From Gari tellinella (Eukaryota; Mollusca; Bivalvia; Cardiida; Psammobiidae), in NCBI GenBank assembly GCA_922989275.2, contig OV277871.1, positions 33,879,193 through 33,943,192 of the forward strand: a stretch of DNA of 64,000 bases. The letters run 5' to 3'. Below, piece by piece: positions 19,691-31,178 of the stretch. The position numbers and the translations under genes are program-made. The notes under the pieces are model-generated. The model saw only the letters and a program-made list of their open reading frames with translations. It had not been told where the DNA came from and made no database searches. Positions within the stretch are counted from its first letter, which is position 1; each line of letters opens with the position of its first letter.

Positions 19691-21179
19691 ATTATCAGAT
19701 CTGACATTCAACATTGGATCTTGACCGTCAACACTAGGTAAAGTAGTACGCCTCTAATTAGATCGGGTCAATATTGGTACTCTACGTAATAATTAACCAT
19801 ACATAACTCAAGCATTGTTTACATGAACGGCCGCTCGCTCTACATAAATTACCGATGTTAATCGACATTTGCGTGATCTAATAAGGAAGGGACATACATG
19901 TACTACATTTAAGTGAAAACGTTATTCTTTCCCAATAAACGCGTTTACGCTAAAACTATTATTTCCTATGCAAACAGTCTGGAGCAAGATCAGACGCCGG
20001 GTAACCCGGCGTCTGATCAGGTTCCAAACCGTATGCGACTCAGATTAATATGGATAGTCAAAATTGTCGGAAAGTTGTCTTTATCTACGTTTTATTGCGA
20101 TGCGTTTAAGCTAAAACTAGAATAATTTATTTGTATTCAGTATTCAGCATCCCATGACTTAAACAGATAACCATGCTAATATATTTACATTCGGCCAACT
20201 ACAATGTAATTCCCATTGAAAATACTGACGTTTAATTCGTATAGATGCAATTTCTCGAGGGGTGGGGCTTGTGGATATCTTTGGCAGAGAAGGCGGGGTT
20301 TGTGGATCTTTTCTTCGCGAATTAATATTTCGAATTCGGACAGAAGACCTTTTGCAGAATTTTCAAATATGCTTCCTTACCGTTGTATGCCTTCTTATTA
20401 GCGAAAACCATGATTATCGACCTAAATGTTTCTTTATTAATGAGGCAAATTTCAAATTGAAATACCTTATAAAGAGCATCTGTCTGCATTAATGTATGAC
20501 AAAATAATCAATAAATTTATCCTAGTTTAAAAGTGACGTAATTCCAAAATGACATCAAATCGGTATTTTCGCGCCAAACTGTTAAATTGACGTTTAATGT
20601 TTACAGATTATTACAATGTTTTTTTTTTATTGCGTTCGAATGTACACAGCTTCAGTGATGCGGTTGTGTTTGTTCCTTTCAGAGTACACATTATTCGTGC
20701 AATCAACCTCTAATATGGATTAAACATACATGCATAGTAATAAACTGTTCATTAATTTTAGAAATTACAGCAAATAAATTTGTTTTCGGCGTTTAAGTAG
20801 CATGATTCATGGTTAATTTGCCGATCATTTTCTGTTGTTTATTTAGCTTAAACGCCGGAACAATTCAGTTCATTTCTTAATGAATCGCTGCACGTTTGAC
20901 AAAAGCTCAACTGTATGAGTACACAACTGCATTATTTAAATAAGCTGTCGGTAAACAGTGAAGCATATAAAAACGCAATGTGACATAGAATGCAACAAGA
21001 TGTCATTGTTCAGACAATAAACATAGCATATTTGTACTCAGGTACCTAAGCACCAGTAAATAGTTGCATTAAAACACGACGAGCACTGTACGTCACTGAT
21101 GTTTGGATAAATATGTTTGTCATGCATGAAGGATATATGGCTCATGGATGTTTTATAAAATGTGCAAAGCTCAAAAATA
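19691..21179. other. Mostly unannotated intron; one family A copy
   Basis: Apart from the family A copy at 19911-20115, I see no exon, repeat or RNA gene. ORFs at 20216-20492 lack splice context and protein-like composition. Confidence 0.5.
19911..20115 (+). mobile_element. Family A, right end lost
   Basis: AGTGAAAACGTTATTCTTTCC start and full hairpin; the right arm fades after GCGATGCGTTTAAGC. Confidence 0.8.
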
Positions 21180-21509
21180 CAGCGCTCCCTCTCTACAACG
21201 ACACCCAATGGGAGACAAAAACTGTATGCTTTGTTCGGAGAGGGAATTTTGCATGCATTTGCAAACAGCTTGAATCCAGATAAGACGCCACTTAACGCGG
21301 CGTCTGATCTGGATACAAACTGTTTGCCCCCGTCATTCCTTTTTTTTGTCAAAATGTAAATTTGGTAAACCACCAGACGACAATTTTAAGTAAACTCTTT
21401 TGCAGCCGTGAAAAAGTTGGACATAATTATATTGTTTTGGGAACAGCGGCAATGGTCGTTGTAAAGAGGGAACCGTTGTTCGGAGGGTCGTTGTAGAGAT
21501 GGAGTACTG
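21180..21509. mobile_element. Family F MITE, second copy (330 bp)
   Basis: Ends CAGCGCTCCCTCTCTAC and complement GTAGAGATGGAGTACTG with TA flanks. The interior hairpin 21262-21328 has arms GCAAACAGCTTGAATCCAGA and complement. Same architecture as 6414-6784. Confidence 0.78.
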
Positions 21510-21526
21510 TAAAAGTATCAGCAGTA

Positions 21527-21773
21527 CAGTGGAGAATGTGTTATTCTTTTCCCAATAAACGCGTTTACGCTAAAACTATTATTTGCAGTGCAAACAGTTT
21601 GGAGCCAGATCAGACGCCGGGTAACCCGGCGTCTGATCAGGCTCCAAACTGTTTGCCACCAAGATAAACAAGAATTATCAGAATTGTCCAAAAGTTGTTC
21701 TTTTCTAGGTTTTAGTGATTTGCGTTTGCGTACGTTTGCGTTTAAACGGGAAAGAATAATAGATTCTCCACTG
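21527..21773 (+). mobile_element. Family A MITE, full length
   Basis: Ends CAGTGGAGAATGTG and TAGATTCTCCACTG, complete hairpin. Starts 17 bp after a family F copy. Confidence 0.9.
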
Positions 21774-21904
21774 TATATTTGATGTTACAGTTGACGAAAC
21801 GTTGCATTTCCCTTTTTAAGTGAAATGAAGAATATCATGAATGTCTCTTAAAACAGATGGATATTTAATGCAGAATTGAGTTGTACATGTATTGAAGAAA
21901 CCTA

Positions 21905-21988
21905 AAGGCAAATGCCAGTCTGTTTGGATTCAGATTAGATACTGCGTTACGCGGAGTCCGATCTGGATCAAAACTGTTTGCAAATACG
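21905..21988. repeat. Stand-alone family B-type hairpin
   Basis: CAGTCTGTTTGGATTCAGAT with complement GATCTGGATCAAAACTGTTTG around GCGTTACGC. No termini recognised. Confidence 0.65.
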
Positions 21989-22160
21989 AATCTAGTCTAA
22001 TTGGCACCCAAAATGTTAGTCATAACTGCATTACTTGTGTGAGTGTTAAGTCATTATATAGATATTTTGTAGGATCTCCAGACCACAAAAATTCAGAAGA
22101 AGAATGTTCAGCGTTTACCGAGTCGCCCACGAAGGTAAAGCCACGCACTATTCGACTTAC

Positions 22161-22214
22161 CTCAAGTGCATGATATGTGCCGTACATGGAATGCAACTCC
22201 GCGTCTGTTAATGT
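22161..22214 (-). CDS. Plakin exon 3
   Basis: 54 bp, phase 0 at both ends, acceptor atctttcag and consensus donor gtaagt. It encodes TLTDAELHSMYGTYHALE, an amphipathic helix expected at the end of a spectrin repeat (the L..Y..L pattern). In frame between exons 2 and 4. Confidence 0.75.
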
Positions 22215-22279
22215 CTGAAAGATAAAAAAGAAAGAAATGATAACATGCTTTGGTTGAGACACTACCAGTACTCTAGATA

Positions 22280-22513
22280 CAGTGGAGAAAACGTTATTCC
22301 TTCCCGTTTAAACGTAAACGAAACGCAAACGCATTGCAAGAAAACGAAGAAAATGAGAATGATAATTTCATGTTTATCATGGTGACAAACAGTTTGGAGC
22401 CTGATCAGACGCCGGGTTACCCGGCGTCTGATCTGGCTCCAAACTGTTTGCAATGAAAATAGTAGCTTTAGCGTAAACGCGTTTACTGGGAAAGAATAAC
22501 GTTTTCTCCACTG
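22280..22513 (-). mobile_element. Family A MITE
   Basis: Ends CAGTGGAGAAAACG and CGTTTTCTCCACTG, complete hairpin; slightly shorter in the left arm than the 246-bp type. Confidence 0.88.
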
Positions 22514-23185
22514 TAATAGCGAGTAAACTCAAGGTTTTCTAACGTTTTTCTTCATTATTTCTGCTCCAAATCTTATGGTATGTCCACTCATAAGAACCTC
22601 CACACAGAACGGCTTTAGGCAGACATAAAGGTTTTGGGTTTCAAAATACTCCCCGTATCTGGTTTGGACCGTTCCCGTGTTATAAGAATTAATATGCAAA
22701 ACACATCGCTGATAATGAGTTAACTACATGTATAACAGAATTGGAACATTTTATAAACGTCACAATTGAACAGAATTTCTTCACTCCAAGACACTGCAAC
22801 ATAAGAAGTTAAATATTTATGAATTATACAGATACAATTACAAATCACATGTCCATTTGGTATTCAAGCTGAAAATCCATATACGTACAAGTATAAAGTC
22901 CCGCCCGCTATGAGCATATATCATCTTAACTATTACACTAAGTACATAGGATAAGGAAACTTTCTACAAGAAACGAGAGCAAACACATGCCAGGCATCCT
23001 ATAAGAAATCAGTGTTGTTGTTGTTGTTGTTCGTCCATCGTTATGCGAATACGGTATGGTTGCTGTGTTCCTACGACGAGTGCGTAGGTGACTAATGAGG
23101 TCGATTCTACATGTAGCACTAAATGTACGTCACGTGGTCAGATGGTGTTGCTAAGGTACATGTACTAGCTGCTCAAACGTTTCTT
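22514..23185. other. Intron; faint family H remnant near 22570-22675
   Basis: CCAAATCTTATGGTATGTCC and a later AAAGGTTTTGGGTTTCAAAA recall the family H copy at 37091. A (GTT) run lies at 23012-23032. Nothing else seen. Confidence 0.4.
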
Positions 23186-23256
23186 CAAGAAATCAGTGTA
23201 GACCCAGATCTGACAGCTCCTTCAGGAGCTGTCAGATCTGGTTCTACACTGTTTTC
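23186..23256. repeat. Hairpin of family C type
   Basis: AGTGTAGACCCAGATCTGAC with complement GTCAGATCTGGTTCTACACT; loop AGCTCCTTCAGGAGCT. Arms about 30 bp. Confidence 0.75.
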
Positions 23257-23639
23257 AAAACGCGTTAATATGCATGTACGCAAGAGATAGTACAGTGTAT
23301 ATAGTGTAAGAGAATGTTTGAATCGTGGGAATGACATGACACTTATTGATACGGAAGATGAACTTGAACCAAGAAAATTTGCTTAGGTGCAGGCCGTTGG
23401 CGGCTTTCGGATTACGTGTATTTGCATATATATTCAATTTCTTTTGATGTCAAATTCAATACCTGTCTCGTCGATGTCCTCACGCAGGTGCAAAGAGGTG
23501 CATGAATAATATCCTTGTACTTAAATTAAAGTTAATGCATTTTGGGAAAGCGCGAGCCGGCTAACCATTTTTAAAAAAAGTTTGGATTATGCCCAGACAT
23601 CGAGAGACTACCGTTCGTTTCAGTTAAAACACACATTAA

Positions 23640-23887
23640 CAGATAACATTACTTATCTCTTTCAATCCTACAGTCCTCTGAAGAGATAACACATGTAAAC
23701 AGTGAAGACCCTGATCAGAGGGCTCCTATATGAGCCCTCTGATCATGGTCTGCACTGTTTGATATTTTCATTTCTTTTTGTTGTCATATCAAAAGTGCAA
23801 TAGTAGTCTGGTTCAAAATGCATGTATTAGAAGAGTCAAAAGGGATAATAAATACCCACAAGAGATATCTAGGGTTGAAAGGGTTAA
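23640..23887 (+). mobile_element. piggyBac-like MITE with C-type hairpin
   Basis: Hairpin at 23700-23762 (AAACAGTGAAGACCCTGATC and complement, loop GGGCTCCTATATGAGCCC). The right terminus GGTTGAAAGGG is followed by TTAA. The left terminus is unclear. Confidence 0.6.
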
Positions 23888-24122
23888 TATGAACGGTTTA
23901 TTCGATTGCTTCAGTCTTTTCACCCTCATACTATCGAATGTTTTTGGTACTATTGGCTGCATTTTCGTTTCAAGTTTCTAAAGACACAGGGCACCGGCAG
24001 TTTGGCTGAGGAAAAACCAACTCAGGTGTCACAATGTTTGGATCCTGATCGAGCCGCCTCAGTGTCTATGTATCTAGTCTAGATCCAAACTATTCATAAT
24101 GTTACTTTAGTCAACTATGGCT

Positions 24123-24324
24123 ACAGTGGACAAGACTTTTTCATTTCCCGTTTAAACGAAACTAAAAGCAAACGCTTCAATAAAATGGAGACAATGTCAA
24201 CATTTTGAAAAATAATAACAATTTATATTTATCTAAGTGGAATACAAGTTGAGCCTGATCAGACGCCGGGCAAATATTTTAGCATAAACACTTTTAATGC
24301 GAAAGACTAAAATCGTATCCACTG
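24123..24324 (-). mobile_element. Family A, right hairpin half deleted
   Basis: Ends CAGTGGACAAGAC and CGTATCCACTG. The sequence passes from GATCAGACGCCGGG straight into AAATATTTTAGC. Confidence 0.78.
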
Positions 24325-24590
24325 TATCAGTTTAAACCGCTGATCGTCTTGTGTGGACTGTCTATATATATTTGCTTGCTAGTCAGGTTTCATGTAATTA
24401 AATCAATATCAATTTTCTTAAAAGGGGACATGGCGGGTGCGTCACCCTAGAAAGCAGACGGATATGATACCTGCACGGGCGACAATATCACAGCAGCATT
24501 ACGGGTGTCGAGTCATTAGATTAACATTTGAATGGATTCGAAAACTTTATCCTTATAGATATATGTACAGAGGAGAAGACGTTAAAATAT

Positions 24591-24840
24591 AAACTGGAGA
24601 AAATGTAATTCTTTCCCAATAAACGCGTTTACGCTAAAACTATTATTTACATTGCAAACAGTATGGAGCCAGATCAGACGCCGGGTCACCCGGCGTCTGA
24701 TCAGGCTCCAAACTGTTTGTCAATCAGATCAACATGCATTATCAGAATTGTCCAAAAAACTACATTTTTCCTATGTTTTAGTTCTTTGCGTTTGCGTTTA
24801 GTTTGCGTTTAAACGGTAAAGAATAACGCATTCTCCACTG
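24591..24840 (+). mobile_element. Family A MITE, full length
   Basis: Left end AACTGGAGAAAATG is mutated; right end GCATTCTCCACTG; hairpin complete. Confidence 0.88.
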
Positions 24841-24859
24841 TATTTCTAATTTAAACTAC

Positions 24860-25012
24860 AGCAAACTCAAACGTAAATTGCGATAAAGTGAAGAAAAAAA
24901 CAACCTCTAGAAAATAGTTGAACTTTCATTTTTAATTGAGTGGCAAATAATTTGGTGCCTGATCAGACACCAGGTTATCCGGGGTCTGAGCTGGCCCCAA
25001 TCCATTTCAAGC
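24860..25012 (-). mobile_element. Family A, old partial copy
   Basis: AAACTCAAACGTAAATTGCG arm, degraded hairpin (CAGACACCAGGTTATCCGG); right end lost. Confidence 0.65.
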
Positions 25013-25021
25013 GCAAGTACA

Positions 25022-25230
25022 GTGAAGAAGATGTTAGTTTTTCCCGATAAACGCGTTTACACTAAAACGTTTATTTTCATTGCAAACAGTTTGGAGCCGG
25101 ATCAGATGCCGCTCAGATTAAAATGAATTGTTAGAAATTTCTAAAATTGACATTTTCTACACTTTAGTGCTTTGCGTTTGTGATTCGTTTAAATGCTTTT
25201 AAATGGGCAAAAATAAACGTCTTCTATATA
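25022..25230 (+). mobile_element. Family A, right hairpin half deleted
   Basis: CAGTGAAGAAGATG start; GATCAGATGCCGCTCAGATTA shows loss of the second hairpin arm; weak right end CGTCTTCTATA. Confidence 0.75.
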
Positions 25231-25866
25231 ATTTGAAAAATTACCTGCCACTGTACAGCTATAGTTCCCAATGGCTTACGTTTAGAAATTACCACAAAGT
25301 TCAGACATTTTCTGTGCATTTTAATGCAGGTCGCCGATTAGTTTATCAGATAGCATGCAAATAAATATTTTGCTAGTGAGAGGAAGCCAGATATTCATAC
25401 TGACAACGGAAGCATTTAGAGCTTTCTGTAAATACAAAATGTACACTTTGTCATTCTTACTGCAAATTGTGCTTAACCTATTACTCAATACATATGCATT
25501 TTTACGCCCTAAGCTTGTTTCCCCAAGAAAATGTTTCCACTTGATACAGTCGTGAATATACACCATAAATGTACGAAATATGTTCTAAATATCCTACATG
25601 TACAATGTGGTTTAAACAATGTTTTATTCAAATAATATACATTGTAATCTAAACACTGCATTCTGCTTTACTTTTAGTCTCATTTAAACTACAATTGCTA
25701 CGATAACAAACTACTTCTCATGGTACATGTTTATACATACTACTGTATAATTTAAACTTTCCTTAAAATTTCCTTAAATTCAGTCGGGGAATAAATTAAA
25801 TGCGTTAAAGGGAGCTTGTATGGAGTAGTGGGTTAAACATGGACCATGCAACTGTATCACTGCTTA

Positions 25867-26112
25867 CAGTGGAGAATCTGTTATTCTTTCCCGTTTAAAC
25901 GCAAACGTACGCAAACGCAAAGCACTAAAACGTAGAAAAGAACAACTTTTGGTCAATTCTGATATTTCATGTTTATCTTGGTGGCAAACAGTTTGGAGCC
26001 TGATCAGACGCCGGGTTACCCGGTGTCTGATCTGGCTCCAAACTGTTTGCATTGAAAATAATATATTTAGCGTAAACGCGTTTATTAGGATAGAATAACA
26101 GATTCTCCACTG
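25867..26112 (-). mobile_element. Family A MITE flanked by 48-bp direct repeats
   Basis: 246 bp with intact ends. The flanks 25819-25866 and 26113-26160 are near-identical 48-bp sequences, both starting and ending in TA. The right flank runs up to the donor of plakin exon 2. Confidence 0.92.
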
Positions 26113-26161
26113 TATGGAGTAATGGGTTAAACATGGACCATGCAACTGTATCACTGTGTAC

Positions 26162-26290
26162 CTGTTTGGCTGCGAGCTTGTCCATCTGTTTTCTGTACTC
26201 CAGGAGTTTACCGCGAGTTGCCTGATGTTGTTTGCTAGACTCCACCACATTTTGACTATTGCCTCCGAACCCAGTTCGTTCGAACTCGCC
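26162..26290 (-). CDS. Plakin exon 2, spectrin-repeat helix B
   Basis: 129 bp, phase 0 at both ends, acceptor gtttacttttag and donor gtacac. It encodes GEFERTGFGGNSQNVVESSK, QHQATRGKLLEYRKQMDKLA, AKQ. The GFGGNSQNVVESSKQHQ motif corresponds to the FG.(D/N)...V...L..H segment that opens helix B in spectrin and plakin repeats, and follows the WLEERK helix of exon 1 at the normal spacing. Confidence 0.85.
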
Positions 26291-26387
26291 CTAAAAGTAA
26301 ACCAACAAACATCAATTTGAAACATCAGTTTGGGATCAGACGCTCGGCATCTGGTCAGAGTATTCAGGCTGTTTGACGCTTGAGGTA

Positions 26388-26632
26388 CTATGGAGAAAAC
26401 GTTATTCTTTCCCAATAACCGCATTTACGCTAAAACTTTTTTTTCTCCAGTACAAATAGTTTGGAGCCATATCAGACGCCGGGTAACCCGGTGTCTGATC
26501 AGGCTCCAGACTATTTGCCACTCAGATTAAAACAAATAATCAGAAATGTCAAAAACTGGTTATTTTCTAAATTTTAGCGATTTGTGTTTGCGTTTCGTTT
26601 GCGTTTAAACGGGAAAGAATAACAGATTCTCA
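26388..26632 (+). mobile_element. Family A MITE, right end decayed
   Basis: Left end CTATGGAGAAAACG; hairpin complete with GTGTCTGATC variant; right end AACAGATTCTCATCA lacks the terminal bases. Confidence 0.82.
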
Positions 26633-26654
26633 TCAATGATAACAAAACTCATTT

Positions 26655-26808
26655 CCTTTGCTAAAAGTTTGGAGTCAGATCAGACCCTGGGTAACCCGGT
26701 GTCTGATCAGGTACTAATCTGTCTTCTACCCAGAGTATTAAATATCGTTCAAGAAATGGCCATTTTGTTGCATTTATTGCTTTGCGAGTAAACGGGAAAT
26801 AATAACCA
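26655..26808 (+). mobile_element. Family A, right part
   Basis: AAGTTTGGAGTCAGATCAGA through hairpin to GTAAACGGGAAATAATAA. Contiguous with the preceding copy and with a family H element. Confidence 0.7.
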
Positions 26809-27090
26809 GGGCACCTGATAAAAAGGAGTAAATTGAGCAAATCCAACAGCTTCTCACTCATTTCAGCGCCAAATCCTATGGTGTTACTCTACCCAACAGA
26901 ATCGTCTCAAAGAGACGATACTAATGAGAAGTGATATTATATATAGGGTTTAAAGCAGAAAGAGTCATACAACCGTTTCTCACTCATTTCAGCACCAAAT
27001 TCTATTGTATTACACTACTCATTAGAATCGACTCAAAGAGACAATTCTAATGAGTAATTGTATCATAGGGATTAATGCAGAGCTCTGAAC
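26809..27090. mobile_element. Family H, internal hairpin duplicated in tandem
   Basis: GGGCACCTGATAA start, then two successive blocks: CTCACTCATTTCAGC..CAAAT...AATCGTCTCAAAGAGACGAT...AGGGTTTAA and CTCACTCATTTCAGCACCAA...AATCGACTCAAAGAGACAAT...AGGGATTAA. Compare the single-unit copy at 37091. Confidence 0.7.
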
Positions 27091-27267
27091 AACGCCTTCT
27101 CTGTCTTTGTAAATAAACAAGTAGTGGCTGCCAACACTTATACTGTAAACGATACTTTTATATTGAGATGGTAAACTACTGAAACATGAAAGTGAAGTTT
27201 TATATCCTTGACATCCTGATATATTTACGCAATAATGCTTATATATAAATGGACCATAAAAACATTA

Positions 27268-27346
27268 GCAGTCAGTGTAGATCCTGATGAGACGCTGCAA
27301 TTTGCGGCATCTGATCAGGATCTGCACTGTTTGCTAATGTGTCTCA
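27268..27346. repeat. Hairpin of family C type
   Basis: TAGCAGTCAGTGTAGATCCT with complement AGGATCTGCACTGTTTGCTA and loop CTGCAATTTGCGG. Confidence 0.72.
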
Positions 27347-28440
27347 TATGAAAGTGTCTGCTGTGCATACGCAAACACTACATTGGGTTTATACAAAATT
27401 GTGTATCGATAATTAAATTGTCAAGCAAATTAATTGAACGAGTTAATTGCAATATCCAGGCATAAATAGATTAATAAATAACCAAATAACCAATGCAATA
27501 TAAGCAATTTTATAATATCAACAGTATCAAGGAAATGTGCCACTTTGCACAACGGAGTAGGCATTCTTTCCTAACACTGATTTTGGATTCAGAATATTAA
27601 CTGTGCATCAAGATGTCTACAATCTAAGTACCACAGTGTATAAACGAACTGTATGATGACCGGGTAAAGTGACTAGCTGTAACAACGAATGTTGACATTT
27701 GTGCAGAGGTCGGAACATAAACCTGTTAATTTTGGATATCTTCTTCGAACCCATGCGAGCGAACGTAAGTAATAATTACAGTTATACATTTATTTTGTAT
27801 CGTAGTACACTTGTAAGGGTGTAGGTAGAGAGGAAATTGTGATCTGATTGAAAATCAACACATAGTGTCGATTTCCCTCTCAAATTTGGCAACAGTTCTT
27901 TGAAAATGCCCTTTGTTTTAATCGCTTATATTACAATACGGTACTGTATGTTATCAAAATAGACCGCTAAACAAAGCAACCACTTTTTGTTTATCGTAAA
28001 TCGCCATTTGATTATAAATTTAGGCAAACTCCTACATGTAGACTGTATCATTTATTGCAATCATCTGCTATCATTTAAAGCGACTACCCAACAATGTGAC
28101 TGTATGACATATAGCGACAAGATTCCCCTGAAATTTGTATGACATATAGCAACTAGCTATACACGATTTCGAAAAGCCTGCTTGGTGTATTGTTATAGTT
28201 TCTTCAATAAAAGCTGTATCAGAGTAATACGTATATGTACGTGCAACATGTACTACGACTTATAGTGTGTTCATGCAAATTACCATTTTCGACCATATTT
28301 TCGGAAATGTGTATGACATATTGCGACTCGCTTAATATGATTTCACCAATTCTGCATACTGTATTGTTATTATTCGGATATACTGATTTTTCCCCAAATC
28401 TTCGGATTTCTGCTCTTACTTTTAAAATTTGGACCTTAAG
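27347..28440. other. Intron, nothing recognised
   Basis: AT-rich; no repeat family of the window. A plus-strand GAAC-GTAAGT at 27765 looks like a donor, but no acceptor or coding frame fits it. Confidence 0.45.
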
Positions 28441-28557
28441 CGTAGTTTGCGTTGAAAACATTGATATGAGTGTCAAACAGTTTAGATCTAGATCAGACGG
28501 CGCGTTATGTGTCTGATCTGGATATGAACTATTTGTAGAGCTTTGCAGCGAAAGGGT
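28441..28557 (+). mobile_element. Family B, right part
   Basis: GTGTCAAACAGTTTAGATC, shortened hairpin, GCGAAAGGG followed by TTAA at 28558. Confidence 0.65.
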
Positions 28558-28561
28558 TAAT

Positions 28562-28632
28562 GGTACGTTTCCTAAAACCGCGCTTGAAAATTTAGAAATC
28601 TTAGGATGTTTTAGCAACTTATGGTAGCCCTG
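28562..28632 (-). mobile_element. Family J fragment (one end)
   Basis: GGTACGTTTCC...AAATCTTAGGATG...CAACTTATGGTAGCCCTG matches the right part of the family J copy at 50670. Confidence 0.6.
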
Positions 28633-28698
28633 ATTTCAGCCTAACATTTATCAATTTATGTTTCAGGTTCAATGGATAATTTCCAGTGTATCTACTGC

Positions 28699-28965
28699 CA
28701 CTGTGTATACCCGTACACAGTATATTAGTACCAGCGAGTCGAGAGAATTAGCCGGTCGCTCTGCAGTGCGTGTATGTTTTTCATGGTTTTATAGCATAAA
28801 ATGTCTATGATCAACATATATATAATACAGTATTAAAGCGTGATGTTTCTGTGATATGCTGATGTCAAAACAGTTCTGTTTTAATCACAGAAACTCTCGT
28901 TAAATATATAATTATGCTGCCTAGTACCGGTAAATAACAACGATTGCTGACGAAAAATTACGATA
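28699..28965 (+). repeat. Left terminal inverted repeat of the 3.1-kb element
   Basis: Matches the complement of 31522-31786 across its length with small indels, for example CATGGTTTTATAGC against CATGATTTTCTAAA. Confidence 0.85.
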
Positions 28966-29686
28966 TCAACTGTTTCAAACGCTCCTGACTACAATATTTA
29001 CATGAAACACTTAGTCTATTTCATAATAATTCATGTAACTCACTAAAACCACACTGTTGGGTCGTGATTTTAAGAATAGAATTAAAAGAAATTTGTGTCA
29101 AGTGTACGGCATCTTGGTTGTGAATGAAATATTACTGTACGGCATACTGATGTGTCACTGTACGGGGGTTTGCTACCAGAAACGTTTTGCTCTGTCCCAG
29201 TTCGTCCTCATGGTGTTACGTTCAACCAAAGGTAGCCGTGTACCGAGAACAGTCTTCCTATTTATAAATTTTACACTTTTCATTGTTAATTTACTTAAAA
29301 TAGAAAAACTTGATATAGAGCAGGAACACCTAATAAAATGAAATTGAAACGATGAATGTACGTTTAACATATTATAATAGCTGTTCACGTAACATAATAC
29401 TTTTGAAGCGAACGAGTAACTGTATCGGACTATATCTTAATCGAAGATTTCTATTAAAAAACTTAACACACACAGAGTCAATAATGATTGCGGTTAATGT
29501 ATGATATCAAACTAATCCACCCACTCATAAAATATTGAAATACACGTACACACCTATAATTTCCATCTGTGTTTTTGCATTTTGCACGAACATATCGTGC
29601 AGTATGTTTACTGGTTAATGCGGTATCATTTACCACAGTGCAATCAGAATAAGCTGCCCGCTTTAAAGTGTGCGGTATTCAATTTA

Positions 29687-29995
29687 AAGACATTTCCTGA
29701 TATTTTTCCGGTGGTGACACCAAACCAGGTATAAAATAAATCATGCAGTCATATGCGAGTTTTGTCCTTACTGCTATCTTGTCCTGGGATAATTATACTC
29801 ATCCAAGCATTTCATGTGAGGGCCGTACTTTAAGTTTGTTAGTTTGATTAGTAAAACCCATTGAAAAACCCCTGGAGGGGTATGTGAGGGGCTCTCTAGA
29901 CAACTTGAGATTACTGACTTTGACTTTGCGCACTTTACTACCGTCTTACCTGTATTTTCACACAGAGTGAGAACAATAGGGGAGTCCATCAATGG
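29687..29995 (+). repeat. 300-bp direct repeat, copy 1
   Basis: Shares AGACATTT.CTGA, GGTGGT.ACACCAAA.CAGGT, CTCTCTAGACAACTTGAGAT and TTACCTGTATTTT with 30187-30487. Confidence 0.75.
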
Positions 29996-30069
29996 ACTGA
30001 TGAAATATCTTTAATCCAGAGTCCTTTTCTATAAAAACTGCCGCGGTCGTGTTACATTTGCTTGTTATT

Positions 30070-30525
30070 CCTTATCTTGCTAAATTGTTGTCTGATTCAA
30101 TAATGTCGTGTGCGAAGAAGCACTAAACTCTTTTTTCAATGTGAGTGCCAAAACCAGTTTGAATATAGATCAGAAGTCGCGTTAAAGACATTTTCTGACA
30201 TACTTTCGGTGGTAACACCAAAACAGGTTTAAAAGCATGCAATCATGTGGAATTTGTGCAGTTAGTGTTAACTGTTCTAGGGATAAAATCATTGAAGCGT
30301 TTCATGTGAGGTCCGTTCCTTCAATTTGTTAGTTTGGTTAAAAAACATTGGAATAACTCTTAGGTGTGAGTATGTCAGGGCCTCTCTAGACAACTTGAGA
30401 TTAGTGACATCTGCTAAGCACATTGTACTCCTGCGTTACCTGTATTTTGACGCCTATTGAGAACAACAGGGTGCATCAAAGGACTTAAAGCGGCGTCTTG
30501 TCTTGTTCCAAACAGTTTGCAAATG
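30070..30525 (+). mobile_element. Family B copy split by the 300-bp repeat
   Basis: Left part ATTGTTGTCTGATTCAATAA ... CCAGTTTGAATATAGATCAG ... GCGTTAA (to about 30186); right part AGCGGCGTCTTGTCTTGTTC ... GTTTGCAAA (from 30486). The hairpin was interrupted in its loop at TTAA. Confidence 0.6.
30187..30487 (+). repeat. 300-bp direct repeat, copy 2, inserted in a hairpin loop
   Basis: Flanked by TTAA on both sides within a split family B hairpin. Not coding in any frame. Confidence 0.65.
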
Positions 30526-31178
30526 TTATCCAATGAGCACTTAGGGTTACGTTTATTCGAATAACAGAGTTAAAATTGATAGTTGGCACACATGTTGCTC
30601 TGTGCGGACAGCACGCCTGTAATAATGAACAATAACAGTAAGCGCCAAAACAGTTTAACTTCACCAGAGTATCTCATAAAGGATGTCGACTTTTCTAAGT
30701 CGAACCAGCGAACAACATCTGTGAAAAGCAAATATGTTATATTTTTAATGGGAAATTTGCCTTCAAAGACCAGCCGATTGAATGCTATATAATCAAGTTT
30801 GCCAGTCTGTTTCATTTCGTGTCGATTACGCTTCGGATCAGGGATAGTAATTCTTTATACTCCCTTTATACTTCTTTATACTCCCGAAATTCCTCTACAA
30901 CAGGCAATTCGGAGTCTTGCAACAAACATGCTCATGTTCTTCATTATATGCAAACTTGCACATTTTTTTTCAATGGAGAGTCTTTGGGTGTAAAGTATCG
31001 CTTAGATAGATTATTTTGTTGCGTTTCGTCTATTATAGACATAACCCTCCCCTCCCCTCTACATTGTCCAGGTATAATATTGAAGTTGCACACTTTTTCG
31101 GAAAAAACCCAACAAACAACGCTGGCGAAGGTATTTTAATTCCTGATAGCAATGCATCTCTGTCAAGTGGGAAATTAC

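Noticed and set aside
29057..29341. ORFs on both strands as a host gene
   Set aside because: Lie inside the 3.1-kb inverted-repeat element; no splice-phase match to other exons and no recognised domain.
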